A program made the translations under genes and the position numbers. A stretch of 64,000 bases of DNA from Dactylellina haptotyla (taxonomy: Eukaryota; Ascomycota; Orbiliomycetes; Orbiliales; Orbiliaceae), in the NCBI GenBank assembly GCA_031310005.1, contig CM062379.1, positions 2,294,001 through 2,358,000 of the forward strand, in the 5' to 3' direction. Shown here one piece after another: positions 1 to 10,180 of this stretch. Position 1 is the first letter of the stretch. Each line of letters begins with the position of its first letter. The notes under the pieces are model-generated. The model was not told where the DNA came from, made no database searches, and saw only the letters and a list, made by a program, of their open reading frames with translations.

Positions 1-241
1 AGTGGTATTGCTCGCTTGGCCAATACGGGAGCTGGAAGCTAATAATTGTTTAAATTGACTAGTTAGTCAAAGACTACCAGTTCTTGCCAAGCATCCTCTA
101 TATATGTATTCATTCGCAATCTAGTTATAAAAATAGTGACTTACCAGCAGATCTAACGGGTCGTGGGGCAGGACTTCTTCCTCTTGTTTGCTGATGCTTT
201 CCCTGAGAGGAGGCCTTGACCTTCTTGATGGTAGGCATCAT
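1..241 (-). CDS. 5' end of an unidentified gene, cut by left edge
   Basis: The start codon is at 241 (two ATGs in tandem, 241 and 238). Exon 1 runs 241-145 and ends at a GTAAG donor. A branch site TGACTAAC lies at about 62-69, an AG acceptor follows at 40-39, and exon 2 runs from 38 out of the window. The visible peptide begins MMPTIKKVKASSQGKHQQTR and is basic and Ser/Arg/Pro-rich, so this part is probably disordered. No family is recognised. The splice model is in phase (97 nt in exon 1, codon completed by CT of exon 2). The exact acceptor is uncertain because only 38 nt of exon 2 are visible. Confidence 0.5.
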
Positions 242-831
242 GAATAGATTGGGGCTAACTGAGAATTTGACAAGACCTCTGGAGAGATAATAAAGGAGTC
301 CTATTGCCAGAAGGGATTCATAATCCTGCAGCAGATTTGGGATGGGACTGCGGATGTACGAGTAGCAGGGAGCGGAGAGGTTGGAGAGTAGACAGGACCA
401 GGAAGGTTAGAGGGGAGAGGAAGCTGAAGAAGAGATTGACTGAGCTGCATGGTAAATAGATATCAATAGTGGACATTAGAGCGCTGAGGGTATTTACGAC
501 AGCTTAAACGCAGGTTAACTGGTCTCTTTAGCGGTCAGTTTATGGGTATGTATGCCGATCAGACTGGTGTTTTATGTCACACGTAATTGGTATAGCAACT
601 CGTAATACAGATATATATGGATAAATATAACTCGAGATACAGAAATATTCAGGAGTACAGATCGGTTACGTCGACTATACAAACTTAGGAATACAATGTC
701 ACCAACCCGAATCGCAAAACAGTTGCACTTCAAGTCAAAAATGAAAGAGAGCGGTATTGTTCGACTGAACGTCGGCCGATTCAGGTACCTCACCCCCGAG
801 GTTGATTCGGTCGCTTTCTAATCCCGGAACA
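242..831. other. Intergenic, upstream of the left-edge gene
   Basis: About 590 bp lie between the metacaspase stop and the start of the left-edge gene. The segment 340-440 is purine-rich (repeated GGAGAG-type runs) and would be the promoter/5'UTR of the minus-strand gene. No gene, RNA or repeat is seen. Confidence 0.4.
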
Positions 832-2779
832 TTACATCACGTAGAGTGTGCGGGTATCTGTTTGAAAAATGGATTAGAGACCATTCGGAAATTTTCGAGG
901 GCTAGTTATGCTCACCTAGTGGATGACTACAGCTCAATTGGGGTTTCTGAGCATATTTTCCTTCCAGCTCCTCACGCAAACTGTTCAACAACTCTTGGTA
1001 GCTCTGCTGTGGGTTCTTCTTCAACGCTGAGATAAAGGCATAACTCATGGCACCAGTTGCCTCACCGCCTTCGACAGTATCGGCCCTGAATTTTTAAATT
1101 AGTACATCGAAACTAGACCGCAAGGAAAAAAGGGAAGATGACTTACGAAGTTTGCACATCCTTCGAGCCTGACCATTGAATAACATCTGCTGGAGATGTT
1201 TTCGTTCTCTTCGAGACATCGTTAGCTGAGGATCCAGTAGTAGCCTTTTTGAGAAATCCTCCGAGTGAAGAGGCGACACCCATCATATCCTTTTTGCCAT
1301 AAGCAGCCAAAGCACCAAGAAGACCGCTTGCAGCTTCCTTGGCCAAGTTTGGCTCCTTGAGAACACCTTTGGTGGAGTACAGATAAGGCAAATCCAAAGC
1401 TGACCCTGAGTGACAGGAGTCAAAAATGGCTGTTAATCTGACACCGGGTTGTAATGGAGTGACCCTATATTAACGTGTTAGCTATTTCGTCTTCGAAACG
1501 CTATTGAACTGAATTGCCTACATTATTTTGTGCATCTCATCATCAACAATCATACCAGCGTTGCGGAAGTCTACGGGATAGATTGTCTCGTCATAGCCTA
1601 TTCCCTATTAGCGAAAATCCAGCCATTTAAGGCAATGATCTGCTTACCATCGTCTTCATCGCCGTCCGTATCCTTCTGTTGCCCACCGTGACCTATCGCC
1701 GTCGTTAATCAACCACTTCGTTATAACAATTTGGCTTTGAAATGCGCTGTACCTGAGTAATGGAAAAACAACGAGTCATCCGGCCTAGCGTCTTTCACCA
1801 GCCAGAACATGCCCTTGAGGATATTGGCCTTTGTAGGGATGCTCATAGGATTCTGTTGATCATCAGTTAAGATGACCATATCTTCGATAGCATATCCGTA
1901 ACGTTCGGTCAAGAATGTTTTCATGTTTTTGACCTGCAAATTGTATCAGTGAGTTTGTACAGGTGAATAAATAAGAATTGGGAAAAGATAAGAGGAATTA
2001 CATCGTTGATACATCCTCTAAGCTGTCCTCGCTGTCCAAAATAATTGATACCGATCAATAGTGCCTTCCTGCGTCCGGTACATTTACTTGGAACCCATTT
2101 ATAATCGAGTCCTGCTCCGAACGATTGAGGTCCAGCAGGAGGCGGTGGTGGAGCGTGGTGATTTCCTCTGTTCCAGTCATTACTTTGATAGGTGGGCATA
2201 TCTAGAAATATTGTTAGCGATATTCGTGCATTTTAGGAAGCAGATGTGATTGGCGTCATACTTGGCCGTGGTCCTTGAGTATGGCCCCAATTGTCTGTGC
2301 TGTGCTGGACGTGCTGGGCGTTTGGTGGCGGGTAGAAGTTTCCACCCGGGGGTGGAGCGCCTGCTGGAGGACCATAGCTGCCGCCGTATCCTTGATGTTG
2401 ATTTTGGGCCTTGAATTGTGGCAAGTCAGTGGAAGAATCGTCAAAATATATGGAAAAGGCATTTTATACTTACGGGATAGTGCTGAGGAGGTGGTCCAGA
2501 AGGTGGCCCGTAGTTTCCTCCGTACTGCTGTTGTTGGGGTGGAGGGTACTGTGGGGGCGGGGAGCCGTACTGGTTCGGTGGCGGATAGTAACCTTGCTGC
2601 TGGTTTGGCGGTCTGATTGTCCGCGAGTGTTAGCGGATAAGATCCTGAGCACGCATCTTGGGATTCAGAACTCACGGATAGTAACCAGCTTGGGGCGGAG
2701 CGCCCTGAGGAGGATAGTATTGTTGCTGCTGCTGCTGCTGATGGTGGTGCCCTTGGTTGGATCCCGGAAAGTACGACAT
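832..2779 (-). CDS. Type I metacaspase, 468 aa, 10 exons
   Basis: Caspase-fold Arg/Lys-specific cysteine peptidase linked in fungi to cell death and protein quality control; cytosolic. Exons: 2779-2676, 2612-2474, 2409-2262, 2201-2002, 1933-1753, 1692-1648, 1597-1522, 1464-1147, 1085-916, 857-832; every junction keeps phase. Residues 1-130 form the Pro/Gln/Gly/Tyr-rich prodomain with a Gln run, starting MSYFPG. The p20 unit begins near residue 176 ([10 protein letters not shown]). The catalytic His is in SGHGGQ (about H259) and the catalytic Cys in FDSCHSGS (about C315). The p10 part carries [11 protein letters not shown], and the C-terminus [11 protein letters not shown] comes from the last 26-nt exon. 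The start was chosen at MSYFPG because this matches the usual family N-terminus; an open frame continues upstream. Length and architecture are normal for the family, and no key residue is missing. Confidence 0.93.
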
Positions 2780-4817
2780 CTCGACGGCGTGCTGTTTGCG
2801 TACGCAAACCGGAAGGGAAAGATGCAACGGGAGCGGATCAAACGGGTCCGGATACCAGTGCACCGATGCCGAGAGTCTAGTGGCACAGGAAGGGGGAGGT
2901 TGATCGGACGGTGTCGAGCGAGGTAGGAGGGAAGGGAGAGGAGGAGGAGGCGGGCGAGGGCAGAGATGGAGGTGGAATAAGCTGCAGCTGAAGCGTCTAA
3001 CAGAGCAGAAACAATGGTCCCCAGCTAACGCTCTTAACTAACGAAACTAACGTAACTAACGTTACCAGCTGCTGCACCTGTCGACGAAGCCAAGATAAAA
3101 GCCGCAGCTCAGACAGGCAGGCTCGCAGGCTAACGTGGACGGCTGCTTCCGAACCCTCGCTTGATCACACTTCACTTCTGTCACTTCTGGTTCTGCACCT
3201 TGCTATTTCATATTTTATTATTATTTTGTGAACAATCCTATTATTGCACTTTGTCCGCGCTCTCGATACCCAGGTCGACACGGAGGCCGTCGCCCGGCAA
3301 TTCATCCAGCCAGTGGCATCACGCACGCTCGTCGACCGATAGCACGGTCAGCTTATTTGCCTGGTGGGATCTTCCCGCGGACGAGGGGTCCTCGGACTCA
3401 ACTCGAACTGGAGCTGGGACGCCGGTCTGGTCCAGATTATCCGAGAAAGTGGGGTCGATGGACGGACACACGCATGTGCAGCGAGTGGGAATGGCCACCG
3501 ATCGTTCCAAATCTCCACGCTTTCGGCCCCGTTGCGATTTTGGCCAGCATCGGGCAACGAATCCCGCATGTTTGTCCCCCGCGATCACTCCAATTGGATG
3601 CGGATTTAGCAATTGGACATTCATTGTGTTGTCCGGCCGCGAACAGGGTTCGATTTTTACCATCGACAACCTTACAAAGAGCGTGTTAGGACATGCACAC
3701 CTGATGGAAAGGAACGATATCATATGATCAGGTTTCTTATTGTATATTGTGACGGTGTAAGACCTTCATACCTTAGTAAGGTCCCTGGTTCGGGCTCTGC
3801 AGTGCTTAGATTAGAGGCTTCGCGAAAACGGACATGAAATCCCCCCCATAAGTAACTGGTATACTGCTATTTGGAGGAGGCAAGGATCCTTTGCATTCTC
3901 CAAGAGTAAGTTCGGTTGTCGAGTCTAGTTATATTCAGTCAGAGCATCGTACAGCGTATCGACACGCCAATATCATTTTTTCATGTTGGATGGATCAAAG
4001 CGTTGTTGGTGAAGGAAGGATTCCACGAGGGTCGTCAGCCGCACGACGTGGTGCTGGTGTGCCACCATCACCACGGATTCGCAAGATTTTACAGGTCACA
4101 AAGCTGCAGGGCTTTGTTGGTGGCTTCTGTGAGAATAGCCCAGACCGAGCCGACATCCATGTTCTTAGTCAACTCAATATAGATGCAGCGTGCCACGGCG
4201 CGCTTTGTGGGGCCGAGATCGACTCGCCTCTTAAGCTTTGCAGAAGACAATCCGAGAAAAACCTCCGATATTCTTCTCGAAATATAATTGGAACGTCTAT
4301 ATTTGGCCGATTGTCTTTTGAATCGGATCACTTACGCATCATGATGTTACCTGTCACTTCCCATAAGACTATCCTCCGCTCCTTTTTCAAATATTTATCC
4401 CATCTATTTTACAACCAACAACCCCTAACAAAATGGAGACCCTGTGCATTCAAATTTCGAACTGGTAATACAGGATCATAAAAATATCCTTCCATATTCG
4501 TCCATTAGTTCCTAGCTAGTTGCCAATGGCTTGTGCATCCGTCTGCCTGCCAAGATAAGCTGAAGTCTCGGGATCAAGGCCCTGCCGCAACTAGTTTTTG
4601 ATAGAAATCCCTATTCTGTAGCATCGATGGCATTCTGATAATTTCAATTCAAAGTATAAATGGAGTATGATTCCGAAGGTTCCCCGGGAGAACATCTCAT
4701 ATGGCACATAACACTCTACCGGAATTTTCCTACGGAAAGCGCCATTCATTTATGCGTTTGACTTTAAACAAATCGGGCAATTGTATCTCTATTAAAATAT
4801 TATATCTATAACTCGAA
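2780..4817. other. 2 kb without a supported gene
   Basis: Upstream flank of the metacaspase (-) and of the small secreted gene (+). Overlapping open frames occur on both strands at 3160-3840 and 3890-4480. They lack convincing starts, splice sites or family motifs, and they coincide with locally higher GC, so they are not called. Five CTAACG hexamers cluster at 3025-3135. No RNA gene is seen. Confidence 0.4.
3025..3135. promoter_or_regulatory. Cluster of five CTAACG motifs
   Basis: CTAACG starts at 3025, 3038, 3047, 3056 and 3130, four of them within 37 bp and spaced 13, 9 and 9 nt apart. The cluster lies 250-360 bp upstream of the metacaspase start on the opposite strand. It could be a transcription-factor array or a decayed microsatellite; function is inferred only from position. 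Confidence 0.3.
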
Positions 4818-5283
4818 ATGAAGTTTTCGGTCTTAACTACGACTGCCATGCTTCTGATATCCGGACTCGTCGAGGTTGCCACCGCCCAATGCTATAGATA
4901 CTGGGAAGGAACTGCACCATTCTGCAACTCCTCATGTCCAGCATCCAAAGGAGGCAGCAAATGTAAAGGCACTAGTCAATTCTCAAAATCAGGTAACATT
5001 CCATCAATCAAAATTGACAGAAAGCTATGATGACCAAATTCAGTTAATTAGAATATTTCTTGCAGGAAACGGCGGCAGTTGCTGGTCAGGCAAGAAGCAG
5101 CTCTGCGAGTGCTGTGGATCCACGTCTTCGGCACCTAACCCAGCATGTCTCCAGCCAACCCAAACGGATGTGAAGTGCGTTGGCGTTGTGCTCATTTGCA
5201 GTAATGTCGCTTTCGATACCACTGGTCATAAGATTACTTGTTCGACATATGCTTGTGGTGGCTGCTTTTTTGGATCTTGGTAG
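4818..5283 (+). CDS. Small secreted cysteine-rich protein, 130 aa
   Basis: Exons 4818-4992 and 5066-5283, joined across a GTAACA...TTGCAG intron (codon G|GA). The N-terminus MKFSVLTTTAMLLISGLVEV is a clear signal peptide, with likely cleavage after VATA-Q around residues 22-24. The mature part of about 107 residues has 14 cysteines, including an ECC pair, and ends ACGGCFFGSW. The even cysteine number suggests seven disulfides. No known family is recognised; size, secretion and cysteine density fit an apoplastic effector-like protein, which is an inference. An isolated single-copy gene with no related gene nearby. Confidence 0.85.
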
Positions 5284-5637
5284 ATTGTGATCTGAGAAAT
5301 AGGAAATGGCACATTCCATCACTCACGAAGAGGAATAGATGATGAATGCGAAATTTTGCGTTAACAAAATATGACTGAGCCTCTTCTATATTCTCTTTAC
5401 AATATCACGTCGCACAAAGTTTGGAGCTCCCAATGCGATTAGGTACTACATGATATAACATAAACTTCAAATAAATTTTCTAAGTCGTCTGCATCTTAAG
5501 CGAACCCTCAAATTTCGTAAAACTTGCAACCGAACCTAGCGAAAGATGCAATGATATAATTTGAACAGGCCCTCAAAGTTTCTAGAAATCTTTGTTATTA
5601 ACCTGGAATACTGTCTGTAAAATACACGAATGAAGTT
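5284..5637. other. Intergenic, convergent 3' flanks
   Basis: 354 bp of AT-rich sequence between the stop codons of the plus-strand secreted protein and the minus-strand helical protein. It probably holds both 3'UTRs. No other feature is seen. Confidence 0.4.
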
Positions 5638-6261
5638 CTATACCAAGAAGTTTGAAGGTATTGGTAAGTCTTTCGCAATATCGAGAGGACCAGTGTATCT
5701 CGGTTTGTCATTGTATGTTGTAAGCCCTCGAATCTGCCATTTAGCGTCCCTGAATGAAAGACGTTTTATTAGGTCTCCGAATCGTGGTTTCAACTGAAAG
5801 TCTTCCGAGATTACGCTCTTTCTGAAAGATGCCTCGACATAATCCTCGGTATAACACGCGATCAAGGCCAAAATGTAATGACAGGTTTCCTGTAAATCCA
5901 ACCCAAAAGACTTTTCGGAAGCGATTTTCCCTTCTTGTAGCGCTTTATCTACCTCGTTGTATTTCAAATAGATAATACTCCGCAACAAGTGGATATCCAC
6001 AAGCTCTGCGTCAGAGAGACTCGACATATCGATCTCGTCTAAAATGCTAGAATCTTTATCCTTCTTGGTAGTCAACGCCATCATGAGGGCAAAGTAGCAT
6101 TCAATATCGAGATTCGATTTATCCATGATGTCAAGATATCGGCGGACGGTAGTTATCACGCCGTCGTAATTGTTCTTCTCAAGAAACTTTCTCCAAGCGA
6201 GCGGGTACCATTCTCGTCGCTTCTGAGTGACCGTCTCCTCTGAGCTTGGTAGGCTGATCAT
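5638..6261 (-). CDS. Unknown helical protein, 207 aa
   Basis: The first ATG of the open frame is at 6261 (MISLPSSEETVTQKRREW); the stop is at 5638. The sequence is rich in charged and leucine-type residues with a helical-pair pattern (HLLRSIIYLKYNEVDKALQE, ETCHYILALIACYTEDYVEA) reminiscent of tetratricopeptide-like helices, about residues 85-150. The C-terminus is a basic, Pro/Tyr-containing tail. No signal peptide or membrane segment is seen. The frame stays open upstream of 6261 to an AATCAG acceptor-like site at about 6292, so a short 5' exon may be missing. I do not recognise a family. Confidence 0.6.
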   Translation of the reverse strand: MISLPSSEETVTQKRREWYPLAWRKFLEKNNYDGVITTVRRYLDIMDKSNLDIECYFALMMALTTKKDKDSSILDEIDMSSLSDAELVDIHLLRSIIYLKYNEVDKALQEGKIASEKSFGLDLQETCHYILALIACYTEDYVEASFRKSVISEDFQLKPRFGDLIKRLSFRDAKWQIRGLTTYNDKPRYTGPLDIAKDLPIPSNFLV

Positions 6262-7335
6262 GGAATCTTCCAAGTTTAAATTGGAAACCTGATTTTCGAT
6301 GACTAGATTTCATTGGTTCAGAAGAGGTATGTTAATTTAAATTCGAACGGCAACTTGCATTTTCTAAGTGCAACTTTTTCTTACCCAACCCTGATCTCAA
6401 ACCGCCTGAGCCAGACGGGAGAAACTCTGGCGAGCTATTTCTTGTGGTAGTGGGTGTCGCTCTGCCGTCTCCAGCTTCGGTAGATGCGATCGAACCAGGC
6501 ATTTCAATTTCCCTTCTCGATGGTGATGATTATGCATGTGCCGTCGTCGCGCGTGCACCAAGGAGTCCAACGTGTTTGATTTCACACTCTTAAGAGCGAT
6601 GGAAACGCGAAGCTCCAAGCTTAGCTTTGCTAGGCGGAACCCCGCATTTGCGCTTTTGCATACTTGAAACGTGCGAACTGAGGGCAACGAAACTAAATTG
6701 AGGGTATCAAATGCAATATAACCAACGGATTTTCGGTACCGGTGGAGCCAGATGATTGCTATTTCCAGCCGACGCAGTATATCGCAGCAATGGCGCCAGT
6801 TTGTCGGCTTCAATCGGCCATTTTCGAACCGACCGCCGATAGAATCGCGTACGCGTATATAAAAATTCTATAGTTAAGATAGCTATATCGGCCGATCGCA
6901 GGTTGATGGCTTCCCATAATGGGGAAATAGTATAGAGCCGGCTTTAAGACCGAACTTAACGCTGCCAGTCCGCGACTGAGCTGAGGGCCGAACGGTGCGA
7001 AATGCAACACAACATAATAGATGGTGATATCATATGCAGCTAGACTTTCTCCCTAACCCGTCGTGGCATCGTGATTCGTACATGAAACCTGCAGGTACGG
7101 CAGTTTGCGGCAAATTTGGGCAGACGGCTTGTTGGCTATCTAATTACTGCCATTTCCTATTGCTCGTTACATAACTACTGTTTCCAGCTTGGTATGCTCC
7201 GTTGGTTTAGCCGCTGTATTTTGTCTATATAAAGGGCCGTTTTCCACCTTGGGAGCAGTTGATATTACGGATCTCTTATCAAATAAACTCTTCTGTAAAG
7301 ACTTAATCTACATTCTTACCTCACATAATTTCGCC
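6262..7335. other. Intergenic between divergent genes
   Basis: About 1.07 kb separating the minus-strand helical protein from the plus-strand dehydrogenase. A minus-strand open frame (6813-6397) and another at 7010-6810 have no coding signature or homologous motif and were not called. The SDR promoter should lie in the right part. Confidence 0.35.
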
Positions 7336-8185
7336 ATGTCATCCAAGACAATCGTTGTCATAACTGGCGCGAATACGGGCATTGGTCTTGAAGCCGTCAA
7401 GGCATTCCTCGGCGCATCGAACCCTTACCATATCTTTATGGGTGCTCGCAGCCCTGAGAAGCTTGATGCCGCGATACAAAGCCTCGGAGACACCGGCAAA
7501 CATACGATAGTACCGTTCCAACTTGATCTATTCTCTGACGATTCGATCAACGAGGCGTACGCTAAAATCAGCGCGCAAGTCGACTATATTGATGTTTTAA
7601 TCAATAATGCAGGAGGTAAGCACGCGAATTGAAATCTTTTCTCTCACACAAAGGTCATATATTCATGTTAATAACTTGATATAATCAGCCGCAACAAATT
7701 TACCACCGAGTCGAGAAGTCTTACTGCAAGACTTCAATGTCAACGTGGCCGGAACCTACGCGGTGACGGATATATTCCTCCCGCTTCTCATTAAATCTTC
7801 CGCACCGCGTCTTTTGTTCCTGACTAGTGGTTTATCATCTCTGGAGGAAGCGGGACAATCAACTAGCCCCCGTTACATGATCCCATCAGCAGGTTGGCCA
7901 AAATCCAAGGATAGCCCTCAGTTTCTTTGCTATCGAGTAAGCAAGGCCGCCTTGAATATGGTTATGATAGACTTCCAAAGAGTTCTTAAAAACGACAACG
8001 TGAAGGTGTGGTGTATTTCTCCGGGGATGCTTGCAACTAATTTGGGTGGGAATCCCGAGCTTCTGAAGAAGCTGGGTGCTGAAGATCCTGCTCTCGGTGG
8101 TATCTTTATCAAGGATGTGGTTGAAGGGGCTCGAGATGGGGACACGGGGAAAGTGATTCAACGCGGGAAGGTTCAACCGTGGTAG
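7336..8185 (+). CDS. Short-chain dehydrogenase/reductase, 258 aa
   Basis: NAD(P)-dependent oxidoreductase of the classical SDR family; substrate unknown. Exons 7336-7615 and 7689-8185 with a GTAAGC...AATCAG intron (codon G|CC). The start is the ATG giving MSSKTIVVITGANTGIG, with the nucleotide-binding TGxxxGIG motif at about residues 10-18. NNAG follows at about 90-94, the catalytic Ser in LFLTSG (about 140), and the catalytic YxxxK in CYRVSKAALN (about Y175/K179). The substrate-loop motif SPGMLATNLGG is present. No signal peptide is seen. The length is typical. It is convergent with the desaturase gene (143 bp between stops), so shared function is not implied. Confidence 0.9.
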
Positions 8186-8328
8186 ATAAAGGATAATATT
8201 TGCAAATAAGAAGCTTCAATAAAATCATACCATGAATTATATTATTCTTCGCTAGTAGTCTAATTGTGCATGTAATAAGTCGTGAACCAAGTCATAGGTA
8301 CATATGTTACAGTTGTGATTTTCACTCG

Positions 8329-10180
8329 TTAGTGTGCATGGCCCGGGTTCTCCATACAGTATTGCTGGCACTCCTTAAAGATGGCGGCTTGTTTGCTGAT
8401 TTCCGCTAGATGCCCAATGACAGCTTTGTTGCCCTCATAGAAACCGTATAAAGCATATGGGAGGCCGACCTCCCTACAGAATTTCATGACATCCTTCTGT
8501 GCCGCGCGGAGGTTATGGCGAGGCATACGAGGGTACCTAGGTAATAAAGTTAGCTGCGGACCAAAGTGATTTTTGAATGGTACTTACAAATGATGAATGA
8601 CTTGAAATTGGAGTCCCCCGTGGAAAAAGTCCAGCCACTCGGGGCAATCCACATCCATGGTGGTTCTGATCATTCGCTGCGGGAACGATTCCGCCACTCC
8701 GATATCTGATGTGCTCATGGCAAAGTGGCTCAGTGTAATCTGGACGTGGACGGGGAATGGAACGACATGGCTGATACAGAAGAATATGATTCTGTCGCTT
8801 GTCGTCGGGATGCACCTGTAGATAACAAAGTACCCGTACCACACCCAAAAGAGGGTTAGGGCGCTTAGTTCTGCATATCGATGCCACCAAGCGATCCCCT
8901 TCTTCGGAGCTTGCCCAAGGAGGATATATTCCCATGAGAGACGGTAGAGATTCAATCTTCCAAAGCCAAGCATTGGGTAGTAGAGCCAGTGTTGCGCACG
9001 AATGACAAATCGAGCAAAGGCATCGTATTCCATGACACGATCATAGTAAGTAGAGTATAAACTCTTGAAGAACTTTTGATCTATGGCGAAAAAAGGCAAA
9101 TGCTGAATATCCGGGTCGTGGTCGGGCTCGTTTGTGACGATATGATGCACCTACCAATATAAATTAGCTTGTCGTCTTTTGTTCTGAAGGGAGTTGAATC
9201 TTACATTGTGGTTACGTTTCCACCAACCAATTGAAAGTCCTCCACAAAGGTCTGCTATGAAGATACCGATGAATGTGTCAACGGCAAAGTTGTGAGTGAT
9301 GCCCATATGCCCCGCATCATGAGCTGTAAAGGTAAGTTGGTGCCAGAAAAAACCAAGGAACACAGCCGATAGCTTATACAATCCGGTATTGAGGAAATAT
9401 AAGAAAAGCCCGAAACAGAGGGAATAGCGAAGGCACTCAACACCGTAAGCCCAGTAGTTGCATTGGTACATTCCCTTGTCCCGTAGTTTCTGGTCAAGTT
9501 CCCTGTATTTGGCGATAATATTTTGCTGGGTTGCCATGTCCAATGAGGGATATTTATCGAGATCCTCCTGCAGACGTCTCTCTGCTTCTTGCCTTAGAGA
9601 CAGTGTCGCCTCATCTTCCGCATCTGACACCGAAGATATAGAAGACGAGTCCGCTAGCGCTTTCCTTCGCCTCAAGCGAGGGTCTAGAATGTAATCGCGC
9701 TCGCTGCTGGAGCTGGTCGGGGTTGTCGCACCTGAGCTGACGAGATCGGAAGGAGCTACATTTGTAAAGTCTGCTGCCAGGTCGTTTTCGCTCGGACAAT
9801 CGTCACCGATCACTCTGAATTTTCCACCTTGGATAGGTGGTTTGAAGTTAACCCAAGGCCCCTGAATTCGACCAACTTTGAATTTCAACATCATCTGCTT
9901 CGTCGCCGCAGAATGAAGACTACAGAAATCCCATCAGAGAGTTAGATCATATAAACCAAGTAGGATAGCATATCTAGCTTGTAAAAACCTACGCTGTAAC
10001 TTCGTCTGTTGCGTCCCGTCCGACCATATGCATGATGGCTTTGTCGCCACCAGGGTGGTACTTCAACCATGGGTCCACCTTCAGAACCTTGTCATCGACA
10101 ATGATAACTTTCCTCCCGTCGGCAATCAGCCCTTCGATCTCTCGCCTCGTGAATAGCTTCTCCTCAGTAGGTCCGCCCAT
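8329..10180 (-). CDS. Cytochrome b5-fusion desaturase, probable delta-8 sphingolipid type, 557 aa
   Basis: Membrane front-end desaturase of the ER; the b5-fusion group in ascomycetes includes the delta-8 sphingolipid long-chain-base desaturases. Exons: 10180-9993, 9919-9205, 9150-8588, 8536-8329, all in phase. The N-terminal b5 domain has haem ligands in YHPGGDK (H42) and ALHSAA (about H65). A Ser-rich acidic linker of about 110 residues follows. The three histidine boxes are HDAGH (about 263), HNVHH (about 300) and QVIHHL (about 484; Gln replaces the first His, the hallmark of front-end desaturases). Hydrophobic segments surround boxes one and two. The final exon encodes PRMPRHNLR and the C-terminal region. 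Delta-8 rather than fatty-acyl delta-6 specificity is inferred from the fungal distribution and overall layout. Confidence 0.9.

Noticed and set aside
3161-3840. Overlapping long open frames on both strands
   Set aside because: Frames are open in several phases at once in a GC-richer patch, starts are not ATG or lack context, and no family motif or splice site supports them.
6397-6813. 138-codon minus-strand frame
   Set aside because: Composition is Arg/His/Leu-rich without domain pattern; it lies in the likely shared promoter of two divergent genes.
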